NCBI GenBank assembly: GCA_963823945.1
Contig: CAWGNK010000003.1
Span: 62,001-126,000 of the forward strand
Length of the DNA stretch: 64,000 nt
DNA from: Bog-793 sp963823945
GTDB lineage: Bacteria > Actinomycetota > Acidimicrobiia > Acidimicrobiales > Bog-793
Reading direction: 5' to 3'
Positions 1-8,466 of this stretch are shown piece by piece. Each line of letters starts with the position of its first letter. The first letter of the stretch is position 1. The notes below the pieces were generated by a model, which was given only the letters and a program-made list of their open reading frames with translations, made no database searches and was not told where the DNA came from. Both the position numbers and the translations under genes were made by a program.

Positions 1-1314
1 GTCGCCGAGGGGCGTCTCGAAGAGCCGGTCAACCGTGACACCGGCTTCGTCAAGGACATCGGAGATCCTGGCGGCGCTCCCGGCCCCCTCGGCGGCGACG
101 ACGACGACTCCGGAGCGGGAGAGCTCGCCGATGCGGCGGGCGAGTGGCGTCACATCGCCCAGCGCCTGGGGCCAACCCCCGACCACGATCGTCTCGGTGC
201 CCGGCCCCTCGGCGGTCGCGAGCAGCGAGGTGACACGCGCCGGGGTCGTGGCCAACAGCCGGTCGAAACCGGCGTGCAGCGCCGGGGAGTCCGCCCGGCC
301 GAACTCGGCCGGCGATCCGGCGGAGCGCCAGGTCTCGGCGAGCGACGCCGCCAGCGCCGACTCCTCGTCGATGATCTCGACGGCGCGGTCACGCATGCGC
401 CGAGGGTCGACGAGCACGATGCGGTCGGCCGGGCCCAACTGGTCGGTGACGAGGCGTACGTCGGCGTCGAGCCACGGCAGGAAGGACTCGAGGCCGTCGA
501 AGACCTCCCCCTCGGCGATCCGCGCGAACTGCTCCCGGGCGAACGGTGCGGTCCGGGCGAGCCCGGCGGCGGCGGCCCGGCGCGCCTCGGAGAGTCGGAG
601 CTCCCGGCAGCCGAAGACCTCGACCTCGTCGAGGTCGCGCACGCTGCGCTGGTCGACGACATCGAAGACGGTGAGCCGTTCGACCGAGTCGCCAAGGCAG
701 TCGACGCGCACTCCGTTGTCTGCTGTCGAGGGGAACAGGTCGACGATCCCGCCGCGCACCGCCAACTCGCCGCGGTGCTCGACCTGGTACTCCCGCCGGT
801 AGCCGGCCGCGACGAGATCGGCGACGAGCCCGACGGGGTCGATCTCGCCGCCCCGGCGGATGACGACCGGCGCCGCGTCGCTGATCGTCGGGGCGAGCCG
901 CTGCAGCAGCGCGCGGACGGACGCCACGACGAGGAGCGCCCCCGGCGCCTCCCCGCGGCCGGTCGAATCGCCGCGGTGCGCCCGGTCGATCCGCCAGATC
1001 GTCCGCAGACGACCCCCCATGGTCTCCGCCGCGGGCGATATCCGCTCGAACGGCAGGGTCTCCCAGGCGGGTAGCACGGCGACTCTGCCCGGGTCGCAGA
1101 AGGCGGCGAGATCGTGCGCGATGCGATCGGCCTCGACAGCGGTCGGTGTCGCGACGAGCAGGACCGGTGCCGAGCTGAACGAAGCGAGACCGGCGAGCAG
1201 GTAGGCGCGGGCGGGATCGGCCACTGCGACAGCCGAGTCCCCCACCGAGAGCAGTTCGGCGAACGCCGGCTCGGCGCGCAGCGCGCCGACTAGCGGCGAT
1301 AGCGGTGCGGTCAT
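1..1314 (-). CDS. mfd: Mfd transcription-repair coupling factor, N-terminal part (partial)
   Basis: The reading frame starts at ATG (1314) and runs off the left edge, so only about the first 438 codons of a protein usually near 1,150 residues are present. I see the N-terminal UvrB-like damage-recognition part: a motif LLVATPTAVEADRIAHDL followed by LPAWETLPFERISP and ETMGGRLRTIWRI, typical of Mfd. The helicase and RNA-polymerase-interaction domains lie outside. Mfd removes RNA polymerase stalled at lesions and recruits UvrA. The ATG overlaps the pth stop (ATGA, 1311-1314), so the two are translationally coupled. Family assignment rests on these motifs and the conserved pth-mfd gene order. Confidence 0.9.
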   Translation of the reverse strand, partial: MTAPLSPLVGALRAEPAFAELLSVGDSAVAVADPARAYLLAGLASFSSAPVLLVATPTAVEADRIAHDLAAFCDPGRVAVLPAWETLPFERISPAAETMGGRLRTIWRIDRAHRGDSTGRGEAPGALLVVASVRALLQRLAPTISDAAPVVIRRGGEIDPVGLVADLVAAGYRREYQVEHRGELAVRGGIVDLFPSTADNGVRVDCLGDSVERLTVFDVVDQRSVRDLDEVEVFGCRELRLSEARRAAAAGLARTAPFAREQFARIAEGEVFDGLESFLPWLDADVRLVTDQLGPADRIVLVDPRRMRDRAVEIIDEESALAASLAETWRSAGSPAEFGRADSPALHAGFDRLLATTPARVTSLLATAEGPGTETIVVGGWPQALGDVTPLARRIGELSRSGVVVVAAEGAGSAARISDVLDEAGVTVDRLFETPLGD

Positions 1315-1889
1315 CCCCCGGCGTTCACCACGCCCATCGCCACCTCGAGCCCCGAGGAGAAGATGAGCTCCACCGCCTCGGCGGCGCGCTCGACGGCGGC
1401 GCCGAGGAGCTCGGACTCGGCGGCCGAGGGCCGGCGCAGAACGTAGTCGGCACCGGGCATGCGCCCGGGGGGCTTGCCGATGCCGATCCGGACGCGGACG
1501 AATTCGAGGGACCCGAGGTGCTGCTCGGCCGACTTGAGACCGTTGTGGCCCGCCGTCCCGCCGCCGCGCTTGACCCGCACGAGCCCGACTGGGAGGTCGA
1601 GTTCGTCATGGACGACGACGAGCGACGCCGGGTCGGCGATCGAGAACCGGCGGGTGAGCCCCGCCAGCGCGATGCCGGAATCGTTCATGTAGGTGACCGG
1701 GATCGCCAGCGCGAGGCGGCGCCCGTCCGTGACGACCTCGGCGGCCCGGGCCGAGGTCCCGCGCTCGGCCCGCAGGACGACGCCGTGGCGCTGCGCGATC
1801 AGGGCGACCGCGTCGGCGCCGACGTTGTGGCGGGTGTGTGCGTACTCGCTTCCGGGGTTGCCCAGTCCGACCGCGAGGAGGTCGGCCGT
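1311..1889 (-). CDS. pth: Peptidyl-tRNA hydrolase (apparent ACG start)
   Basis: Pth cleaves the ester bond of peptidyl-tRNAs that drop off the ribosome. The frame contains LLAVGLGNPGSEYAHTRHNVG with the catalytic His, TYMNDSG with the conserved Asn, VVHDELDLP with the catalytic Asp, and GGGTAGHNGLKS. With the start placed at 1889 the protein is 192 residues, the normal family length. The start is odd: codons upstream of the conserved N-terminus contain no ATG, GTG or TTG, and the best position is ACG at 1889-1887, preceded by an AGGA Shine-Dalgarno about 8 bases away. The first canonical ATG (1688) would remove the catalytic His, so it cannot be the true start. Downstream of rplY by 46 bases and overlapping mfd by 4. 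Confidence 0.88.
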   Translation of the reverse strand, partial: TADLLAVGLGNPGSEYAHTRHNVGADAVALIAQRHGVVLRAERGTSARAAEVVTDGRRLALAIPVTYMNDSGIALAGLTRRFSIADPASLVVVHDELDLPVGLVRVKRGGGTAGHNGLKSAEQHLGSLEFVRVRIGIGKPPGRMPGADYVLRRPSAAESELLGAAVERAAEAVELIFSSGLEVAMGVVNAGG

Positions 1890-1935
1890 CGCGCCGGTCC
1901 TCGCCGCGCGGCGCGCCGACCGAGGAGCGTCGTCG

Positions 1936-2586
1936 TCAGCTCCCGGCGGCTTCGTCGGTCGGGGCTTCGGCTCCGGGCTCAGCCGGGGCGGGGGCGCCCT
2001 CTTCCTCGACGGGCTCCTCGACGACCTCGACGCGGGCGGCGTGCCCGACGACGACCGGTGACTCCGGATCGAGGTCCAGCGTCACACCTGGCGGGATCAC
2101 GACCGAAGAGAGCCGGATCGGCTCGCCGATGTCGAGATCGCTGATGTCGACCTCGAACGACCGCGGGATGTCGGCCGGCTTGGCGTGCACGTCCACGCTG
2201 AGCAGCAACTGTTCGACCGTGCCCCCGGCGCGGCTCACGGCGACCGCCTCACCGACGAGGGTGACAGGAACCTCGGCGGCCACGATCTCGTCTCGGCGCA
2301 CGACGATGAAATCGACGTGCGCCACCGTCTGGCGAACCGGGTGGCGCTGGAGCTCGCGGGCCAGTGCGAGGTGGTGCGTCTTGCCGACCGTGAGGTCGAT
2401 GAGCGCGTTCGCGCCGGCGTCGGTCGACAGCGCGCCGTGCAGCGCCCGCTCGTCCACGCTCACGGGAATCGGCTTGACGCCGTGACCGTAGACGACACCC
2501 GGCACCCGGCCACCGACCCGGAGGCGACGAGTCGCGGGCGAACCCTTGTCATTGCGGGGTTCTGCGACGAGAGAGATCTCATCCAT
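1936..2586 (-). CDS. rplY: 50S ribosomal protein L25/general stress protein Ctc
   Basis: A 216-residue long-form L25 (Ctc type): the N-terminal 5S-rRNA-binding domain contains GSPATRRLRVGGRVPGVVYG and the C-terminal beta domain ends in an acidic Glu/Ala/Pro-rich tail (about residues 185-216). It binds 5S rRNA in the large subunit's central protuberance. ATG at 2586 is chosen because GAGGAG lies about 10 bases upstream; longer in-frame starts have no ribosome-binding site and are not conserved. Gene order prs-rplY-pth-mfd is common in Actinobacteria and supports the call. Confidence 0.93.
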   Translation of the reverse strand: MDEISLVAEPRNDKGSPATRRLRVGGRVPGVVYGHGVKPIPVSVDERALHGALSTDAGANALIDLTVGKTHHLALARELQRHPVRQTVAHVDFIVVRRDEIVAAEVPVTLVGEAVAVSRAGGTVEQLLLSVDVHAKPADIPRSFEVDISDLDIGEPIRLSSVVIPPGVTLDLDPESPVVVGHAARVEVVEEPVEEEGAPAPAEPGAEAPTDEAAGS

Positions 2587-3183
2587 GTTGACGCGCTCCT
2601 CGGGGCTCGAGCCGGTCGACCGCGGCCGCATCTGCGCCAGACCGCCGAAGGCGGCACGACACGGCACTTTCCGTTCCGGAGTCTAGGCGACCAGGACCTG
2701 GCCCGGAACTGGCGGTAGCCGGTCCGATCTGCGGGTCCACAAAAGCGCCTGTCGCTTCCTCTGGTACTTGGTCCTGGCGTACTCATCGACCCAAACGCGC
2801 GAGCTCCTGCCCTGACCGTCGGGAGCTCGTTGCGCCTTGCGGGGACCGCGCCTGCCGGCGTCTCACAGGATGAGGACGTTCAGCTCCTTCGTTGTCCGGG
2901 CGGCAGATCACTACCTCTCAAGTTGTCGTGTGCCAGTTGATTCAGCTCCAGCGCAACACTTCTTGCGGCCCTGCATGAGTCAGCGTGGGCCGCTCGGGCG
3001 TTTCACCTGTCAGGCGGCCGGCTCAACCCAGCAACCTGGCCACCTGGGTGTGGCCCCAGGGGTACTTGGCTATCCGTGCGACTCGCTGGCGCAGCTGGCT
3101 CGCCGTTGCCCTGTGCAAGGGCCCGCGGGAAGCAGCGCCGGCGTCTCCGGGTGGACCCGGCCCGCGGTCCCATGGCGACCGGC
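2587..3183. other. Intergenic region between prs and rplY
   Basis: About 600 bases with no gene I can support on either strand. I looked for tRNA T-arm signatures because tRNA genes often sit near glmU/prs, and found none. A weak stem is possible near 3025-3055 (ACCCAG with CTGGGT), without a T-run. The region probably carries the rplY promoter, but no convincing -35/-10 pair stands out. Confidence 0.5.
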
Positions 3184-4155
3184 TCAGGACAGGTTGTTTC
3201 CTCCGAAGATGCCGGAGACGGACGTGTCCTCGAAGACCGCGTCGATCGCCGCCGCGATCAACGGCGCCACAGAGAGCACCTGGATCTTGTCGATCAGGCG
3301 CTCCTTGGGCAGAGGAAGCGTGTTCGTCACGATGACCCGGCTGATCGTGTCGCCGCTCAGCCGCTCGAGGGCCGGATCGGAGAGCACGGCGTGGGTCGCC
3401 ATCGCCCAGACGTCGGTCGCGCCCGCATCCCTCAGGCGCTCGGCGGCACCGAGGATGGTCCCGCCCGTGTCGATGAGGTCGTCGATGATCACGCAGACCC
3501 GGCCCTTCACGATGCCGATCACCTCACGGGCCTCGACGCTGTTCGCCTTGCTCGTCAGATGCCGTTTGTGCACGAAGGCGAGGTCGGCGCCGAGCTGCTG
3601 GCTGAACCGCTCGGCGACCTTCACCCGGCCGGCGTCAGGCGACACGATGGCGAGCTTGCGCGGGTCCTGCTCGGCGAGGTAGCTGCACAGCACCGGCAGC
3701 GCGGTGAGGTGGTCGACGGGGAAGTTGAAGAAGCCCTGGATCTGGCCCGAGTGCAGGTCGACGCTGACGACGCGGTCCGCCCCGGCGGCGGTCAGCAAGT
3801 CCGCGATGAGCTTGGCGGTGATCGGCTCGCGACCCGTCGACTTGCGGTCCTGGCGGGAGTAGCCGTAGTAGGGGCAGACCGCGGTGATCCGGTGCGCCGA
3901 GGCCCGCTTGGCGGCGTCGATCATGATCAGCTGCTCCATGATCGAGTCGTTCACCGGGTGGCTGTGGGGCTGGATGATGAACACGTCCGAGCCGCGGATC
4001 GAGGCGTCGTAGCGGCAGTGGATCTGCCCGTCGGCGAAGTCGTGCAGGTTCGCCTCGCCGAGCTCGACGCCCAGGTTGTCGGCTATCTCCCGCGCGAGGT
4101 CGGGGTGCGACCTCCCGCTGAACAACTCGAGGCGCCGCCGCGGTACGAGCTCCAT
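3184..4155 (-). CDS. prs: Ribose-phosphate pyrophosphokinase (PRPP synthetase)
   Basis: Makes PRPP from ribose 5-phosphate and ATP for nucleotide, His and Trp synthesis. The 323-residue protein has the class I hallmarks: FSGRSHPDLA near the start, DGQIHCRYDASIRGSDVFIIQ, PYYGYSRQDRK, the SVDLHSGQIQGFFNFPVDHL metal/ATP region and the PRPP-binding loop VIIDDLIDTGGT. ATG at 4155 follows GGGGAG with 4-5 bases spacing. It lies 24 bases downstream of glmU, a pairing usual in bacteria. Confidence 0.97.
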   Translation of the reverse strand: MELVPRRRLELFSGRSHPDLAREIADNLGVELGEANLHDFADGQIHCRYDASIRGSDVFIIQPHSHPVNDSIMEQLIMIDAAKRASAHRITAVCPYYGYSRQDRKSTGREPITAKLIADLLTAAGADRVVSVDLHSGQIQGFFNFPVDHLTALPVLCSYLAEQDPRKLAIVSPDAGRVKVAERFSQQLGADLAFVHKRHLTSKANSVEAREVIGIVKGRVCVIIDDLIDTGGTILGAAERLRDAGATDVWAMATHAVLSDPALERLSGDTISRVIVTNTLPLPKERLIDKIQVLSVAPLIAAAIDAVFEDTSVSGIFGGNNLS

Positions 4156-4179
4156 CTTGCTCCCCTTCCCGATCGGACC

Positions 4180-5289
4180 CTACTGAGAATCGTCGTCAAA
4201 CTCGATGCGCGCGAACGGCCCGGTCGTCGAACGGGGCTCGACGCGGCTCCCTCTGGCGAGGAAGGCGAACGGCCCCACCACGGCCCCCTCACCGATCGTG
4301 GCATTGTGCGCGACCGTCTGGGCGACCCTCGCTCCGGGCCCGACGGTGCAGTCGACGAGGTGGCAGTCCGGCCCGACCACGGCGCCTGGGCCCACCGAGG
4401 TCGCGCCCTCCAGGATGACGCCTGGCAGTAACACGACCTCCTCGGCGAGTTCGACGGCGGCGTCGAGGTAGGTGCGGCCGGGGTCGGCCATCGTCACGCC
4501 CAGCCGCATCCATCTGTCGTTCAACCGCCCGCGCAGCACCTTCTCCGCCGCGGCGAGCTGGGCGCGGTCGTTCACCCCCGCCGTCTCGGCGGGGTCGGGG
4601 GCCAGGAACGTCGCGACCCGGTAACCCGCGGCGTCGAGCACGGCGATCGTGTCGGTGAGGTAGTACTCACCCTGCGCGTTGGCGGGCGACAGACGGCGAA
4701 GCGTGGGCGCGAGAACACCGTGGCGGAAGCAGTAGATCGACGTTGCGACCTCGTCGATCTCGAGCTCGCCCTCGCGCGCGTCGGTCTGCTCGACGACACG
4801 GGCGACGTTCCCGCTCTTGGAGCGGACGACGCGCCCGTACCCGGTCGGGTCGCTGATCCTTGCGGTGAGCAGGGTCGCCGCGGCGTCGCTCTCCCGGTGG
4901 GTCCGCACGAGCTCGGCCAGCGTCGACGGGCGCAGCAACGGCGTGTCACCCGGCAGGATCACGAGGTCCCCGTCGGCCAGGTCGGCGCCCTCGTCGAATC
5001 CGGTGAGCGCGACCGCGGCGGCATCGCCCGTCCCGAGCGGCCGGGACTGCTCGACGAACTCAATGGGCAGTTCCGGGGGTGCCTCGGCCTGCACGGCCTT
5101 CACCACGTCGACGGAACGGAATCCAACGACGACGACGACCTTGCCGATCGGCAGCTCAGCCAGGGCGTCGAGGACGTGGAGCACCATCGGCCGACCGCAC
5201 AGGCGGTGCAGGGGTTTCGGCGTCGCAGACCGCATCCGCGTCCCCTCGCCGGCGGCAAGGACAATCGCGGAGAGCGGGCGGGGGGCCAC
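4180..5289 (-). CDS. glmU: GlmU-type N-acetylglucosamine-1-phosphate uridylyltransferase lacking the acetyltransferase active site
   Basis: Residues 1 to about 230 are a complete GlmU uridylyltransferase: LAAGEGTRMRSATPKPLHRL, the PGDTPLLRP metal/nucleotide region, DPTGYGRVVR and GVNDRAQL. It makes UDP-GlcNAc for peptidoglycan. A left-handed beta-helix follows (about 250-369) but stops at GPFARIEFDDDSQ. By comparison with E. coli GlmU (456 residues) this falls just before the KAGHLTYLG segment holding catalytic His363, so the acetyl-CoA half is missing. Only 24 bases separate the stop from prs, so no frameshifted remainder fits downstream. The GTG at 5289 places the conserved motif at the N-terminus; earlier in-frame codons encode no recognisable GlmU sequence. 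Acetylation of glucosamine-1-phosphate must come from elsewhere if this is the only copy. Confidence 0.88.
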   Translation of the reverse strand: MAPRPLSAIVLAAGEGTRMRSATPKPLHRLCGRPMVLHVLDALAELPIGKVVVVVGFRSVDVVKAVQAEAPPELPIEFVEQSRPLGTGDAAAVALTGFDEGADLADGDLVILPGDTPLLRPSTLAELVRTHRESDAAATLLTARISDPTGYGRVVRSKSGNVARVVEQTDAREGELEIDEVATSIYCFRHGVLAPTLRRLSPANAQGEYYLTDTIAVLDAAGYRVATFLAPDPAETAGVNDRAQLAAAEKVLRGRLNDRWMRLGVTMADPGRTYLDAAVELAEEVVLLPGVILEGATSVGPGAVVGPDCHLVDCTVGPGARVAQTVAHNATIGEGAVVGPFAFLARGSRVEPRSTTGPFARIEFDDDSQ

Positions 5290-5492
5290 GAGCCCATTCT
5301 CGCCGAAGGACCGGGGCCGTGCTGCGCTACAAATGGCGACGTGGATTCGCCGGCTCCCGCGTGCCGCTTCGGGTCGCCGAGCCGCGCCGCCTTTACGCCC
5401 GCAATCCGTCGCGCCCGGAACCGCCGGCGTCGGGCCCGTAACCGCTACCGCGCGACGAGGATCGCGCGACACACCTGGGAGGGTGGAACCCG

Positions 5493-6938
5493 TTGAACAA
5501 AGCCGATTTGTCAGGCGTCGCGCCCTTCGTCGAGCACCACTGGGAGTCCGACGCGCTCGCGGCGCTGTCCGAGTTCGTCGCGATCCCCTGTCTCTCGCCC
5601 GACTTCGACCATGAATGGGCGTCGCACGGGCGGATCGACCAGGCGGCGGAGCTCCTGCGCTCCTGGGCGGCGCGCCGGCAGCTCGCCGGGTGCACGGCCG
5701 AGGTCGTGCGGCTCCCGGGCCGCACGCCCTGCGTCCTCGTCGAGGTCGCCGCGACGCCCGGGGGACCCCCGGAAACGGCGCTCGTCTACGGCCACCTCGA
5801 CAAGCAGCCCCCCCTCGGTGCATGGCGGGAAGGTCTCGAGCCGTTCAGGGCCGTGCGGGTCGGCGACCTCCTCTACGGCCGGGGATCCAGCGACGACGGT
5901 TACGCCCTCTTCGCGGCGCTCGGCGCCCTCGAGGCGCTCGAGGCGGCGGGCGTACCGCACGGGCGCGTCCTCGTGCTCATCGAGGCGGCCGAGGAGAGCG
6001 GCAGCGCCGACCTGGAGGCCTACCTCGACGCCCTCGCCGGGCGCATCGGCCCGTTGGCGCTCGTCGTGAGCCTCGATTCGGGCTGCGCGACCTACGACCG
6101 GCTGTGGATCACGACCTCGCTGCGCGGCACCATCAACGCGATCCTGCAGGTCAGGGTGATGACCGAGGGCATCCACAGCGGAATGGCGGGGGGCGTCGTG
6201 CCCTCGTCATTCCGTGTCATGCGCCAGCTGCTCGACCGCCTCGAGGACGCGACCAACGGCCGCGTCCTCGTGCCGGGATGCGACGTCGAGATCCCGCCGC
6301 GGCGGTGGCACGAGATCGAGGAGGTCGCCGCCGAGTTCGGGGACGCAGCGGCGGGGCAGTTCCCCCTCCTTGAAGGTGTCGAGCTCGAGGGCGACGATGC
6401 GGTCGGCCGGCTCGCCCGCCTGACGTGGCGGGCGGCGCTCGAGGTCACCGGGGCGGCGGGCTTCCCCGCGATCGAGGACGCCGGCAACGTGCTGCGCCCG
6501 TCGAGCACGCTCAAGCTCTCCCTGCGGACCCCGCCGACCGCCGACGCACTCGCGGTGGCGGAGGCGCTGCGGGCCGCACTGACGAGCGATCCCCCTTCGG
6601 GTGCCGAAATCTCGGTCCGCATCGAGCAGGCGTCATCGGGCTGGGACGCACCCGAGCTCCCCACCTGGCTCACGACGGCCATCGGTGACGCGTCCCGCGA
6701 TTGTTTCGGCAAGGCGCCGCGCTCGTTCGGCTTGGGCGGGTCGATCCCGTTCGTGACGTCGCTCGCCCGCCGCTACCCGGCGGCTCAGTTCCTCACGACC
6801 GGCGTGCTCGGTCCCGGGTCGAACGCGCACGTCCCCGACGAGTGCCTGCACATCCCGGCGGCCAAGGCCGTGACGTCGTGCACGGCCCACCTCCTCGCCG
6901 CCCTCGCGGCACATGGCCGCGGGGCGGCGCGGGCCTGA
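5493..6938 (+). CDS. M20-family metallopeptidase (dipeptidase/deacylase-like)
   Basis: A 481-residue M20/M25/M40 hydrolase. Likely two-zinc ligands are visible: H101 and D103 in YGHLDKQ, Asp about 134 in GRGSSDDG, the catalytic/zinc Glu pair 167-168 in EAAEESGS, D195 in SLDSG, and a C-terminal His about 445 in GSNAHVPDE. It probably cleaves a dipeptide or removes an N-acyl group in the cytoplasm; substrate cannot be told. TTG at 5493 is preceded by GGGAGGG at a good distance. It is divergent from glmU and convergent with the aldo/keto reductase 12 bases downstream. Confidence 0.9.
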   Translation: MNKADLSGVAPFVEHHWESDALAALSEFVAIPCLSPDFDHEWASHGRIDQAAELLRSWAARRQLAGCTAEVVRLPGRTPCVLVEVAATPGGPPETALVYGHLDKQPPLGAWREGLEPFRAVRVGDLLYGRGSSDDGYALFAALGALEALEAAGVPHGRVLVLIEAAEESGSADLEAYLDALAGRIGPLALVVSLDSGCATYDRLWITTSLRGTINAILQVRVMTEGIHSGMAGGVVPSSFRVMRQLLDRLEDATNGRVLVPGCDVEIPPRRWHEIEEVAAEFGDAAAGQFPLLEGVELEGDDAVGRLARLTWRAALEVTGAAGFPAIEDAGNVLRPSSTLKLSLRTPPTADALAVAEALRAALTSDPPSGAEISVRIEQASSGWDAPELPTWLTTAIGDASRDCFGKAPRSFGLGGSIPFVTSLARRYPAAQFLTTGVLGPGSNAHVPDECLHIPAAKAVTSCTAHLLAALAAHGRGAARA

Positions 6939-6950
6939 AGGCCGCGCCCC

Positions 6951-7961
6951 CTACGGCCGGGTTGGGCCTTCTCCCGCGCCCGTCCGCTCGAGCGCCGAGA
7001 TGATCTCGGCGAGGTCGTCGCCGTCAAGGGTGAGGTCCGCGGCCGCCGACCAGCCGTCGACCTGGGATGGGCTGCGAGCCCCGACGATGGCACCGGAGAC
7101 CCCCGGCGTCGCGAGCGTCCAGGCCACGGCGACGGCCCCCACGGAGGTGCCGTGGCGCGCGGCGATCGGCCCCAACGCCTCGGCGAGGGCAAGATTCCTC
7201 TCCAGCTCGGCGCCGGAGAAGTCCGGGCTCTTGCGACGCCAGTCCTCGGGGGCGAGCGCCGCGGCGCGCGCCGCGCTGAAGGTGCCGGAGAGCAGCCCCG
7301 ACTGCATCGGGCTGTAGACGATGACACCGGCGCCGTGCGCGGCGCACCAGGGAATGACATCCGCCCCGGCCCGCCGCTTGATGAGCGAGTACGGCGGCTG
7401 GACCGAATCGACGTGACCTAGCGCCTCGGCCTGCTCGAGGAGCGCGACGCCGTGGTTGGAAAGCCCTGCCGCGGCGATGACGCCTGCCTCGCGCAGCTCA
7501 CAGAAGACCTCCCAGTACGCCTCGAGCGGGGTTCCGTCCTCCGCCGGCCAGTGCATCTGGAGAAGGTCGATGCGCTCGACCCGCAGACGGCGCAAGCTCG
7601 CCTCGACCTCCCGGCGCACGCTCGCCGGGTCGCCGAGGCGGCGCGGCAGGGCCATCGGGTCGCGGGGATCCGACACATTGCCGCACTTCGTGAACACGAA
7701 CGGCCGGTCGGCGGGCGCGAAGCCCTCGAGCGCCGCGGCGACGATCTCCTCGCTGTGGCCGAGGCCGTAGGCCGCGGCGGTGTCGATCCAGTTGACGCCG
7801 AGCTCGACGGCGTGACGGATGGCGGCGATCGACGCGGCGTCGTCCTGGGGACCCCACCCGAAGCTCCACCGTCCGCCTCCGACGGCCCACGCGCCGAACC
7901 CGACCTTGGTGATCCCCATGCCCGTGCTGCCCAATGCCCGCGTCGGAAGCACCGCCGCCAC
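6951..7961 (-). CDS. Aldo/keto reductase
   Basis: A 336-residue NAD(P)H-dependent oxidoreductase with a TIM-barrel fold. Typical motifs: N-terminal RALGSTGMGITKVGFGAW, catalytic Asp and Tyr in NWIDTAAAYGLGHSEE, Lys in FVFTKCG, His in LLQMHWPAEDG, and the cofactor-binding C-terminal GARSPSQVDG. Substrate unknown. Two GTG codons are possible starts, 7961 and 7952; AAGGAG lies just upstream of the first (short spacing), and the second gives the N-terminus most usual for the family. Confidence 0.92.
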   Translation of the reverse strand: MAAVLPTRALGSTGMGITKVGFGAWAVGGGRWSFGWGPQDDAASIAAIRHAVELGVNWIDTAAAYGLGHSEEIVAAALEGFAPADRPFVFTKCGNVSDPRDPMALPRRLGDPASVRREVEASLRRLRVERIDLLQMHWPAEDGTPLEAYWEVFCELREAGVIAAAGLSNHGVALLEQAEALGHVDSVQPPYSLIKRRAGADVIPWCAAHGAGVIVYSPMQSGLLSGTFSAARAAALAPEDWRRKSPDFSGAELERNLALAEALGPIAARHGTSVGAVAVAWTLATPGVSGAIVGARSPSQVDGWSAAADLTLDGDDLAEIISALERTGAGEGPTRP

Positions 7962-8013
7962 CTCTCCTTCTCGGGATATGTCGCGCCGACGCTACGACGT
8001 CCGCCGGCGGCCG

Positions 8014-8424
8014 TCAGCCGGAGCGGTTCGGCCCCGCCCGGGCCACCGTCATCTGCAAGATGACCCGGCGGTCCTTCGCCATCGTCGCCCGGTAGTCGTC
8101 CCAGTCGGGGTGTTCGCCCGAAATCCGCCGGTAGTAGTCGACGAGGCCGTCCATGGCGTCCGGCATCGAGACCACCGCGACTTCCCCCTCGACCTGCACC
8201 CACTCGCCGAAGAACCGGTCGGCGAAGACGCAGAGCGAGGCATACGGCGTCCGGCGAACGTTGATCGTCTTCATCGCCGTCTCCCGCGAGCTCACGACGA
8301 CGTGCCCGTCGCCGTCGACTCCGGCGGTGACCGGGGAGAGCTGGACCTTGCCGTCAGACCTGGTCGTCGCCAACACCGCGTGGTGATTCGTGGCGATGAA
8401 CTGCTTCGCTTCGCTGATGTCCAC
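8014..8424 (-). CDS. PPOX-class flavin/F420-dependent protein
   Basis: A 136-residue split-barrel protein of the pyridoxamine 5'-phosphate oxidase-like superfamily. Recognisable features: AVLATTRSDGKVQLSPVTAGVD, SSRETAMKTINVRRTPYASLCVF and GEWVQVEGEVAVV. Such short actinobacterial proteins bind FMN or F420 and reduce diverse substrates; which cofactor this one uses cannot be read here. GTG start. A second, distantly similar PPOX gene is at 10373-10756, with an ABC exporter between them. Confidence 0.85.
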   Translation of the reverse strand: MDISEAKQFIATNHHAVLATTRSDGKVQLSPVTAGVDGDGHVVVSSRETAMKTINVRRTPYASLCVFADRFFGEWVQVEGEVAVVSMPDAMDGLVDYYRRISGEHPDWDDYRATMAKDRRVILQMTVARAGPNRSG

Positions 8425-8466
8425 ATCCCGAGCGTAACGAACGGGGCCCGGGGCCGGTCCGTGGGG

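Noticed and set aside
2587..3183. tRNA between rplY and prs
   Set aside because: No GGTTCGANTCC-type T-arm on either strand.
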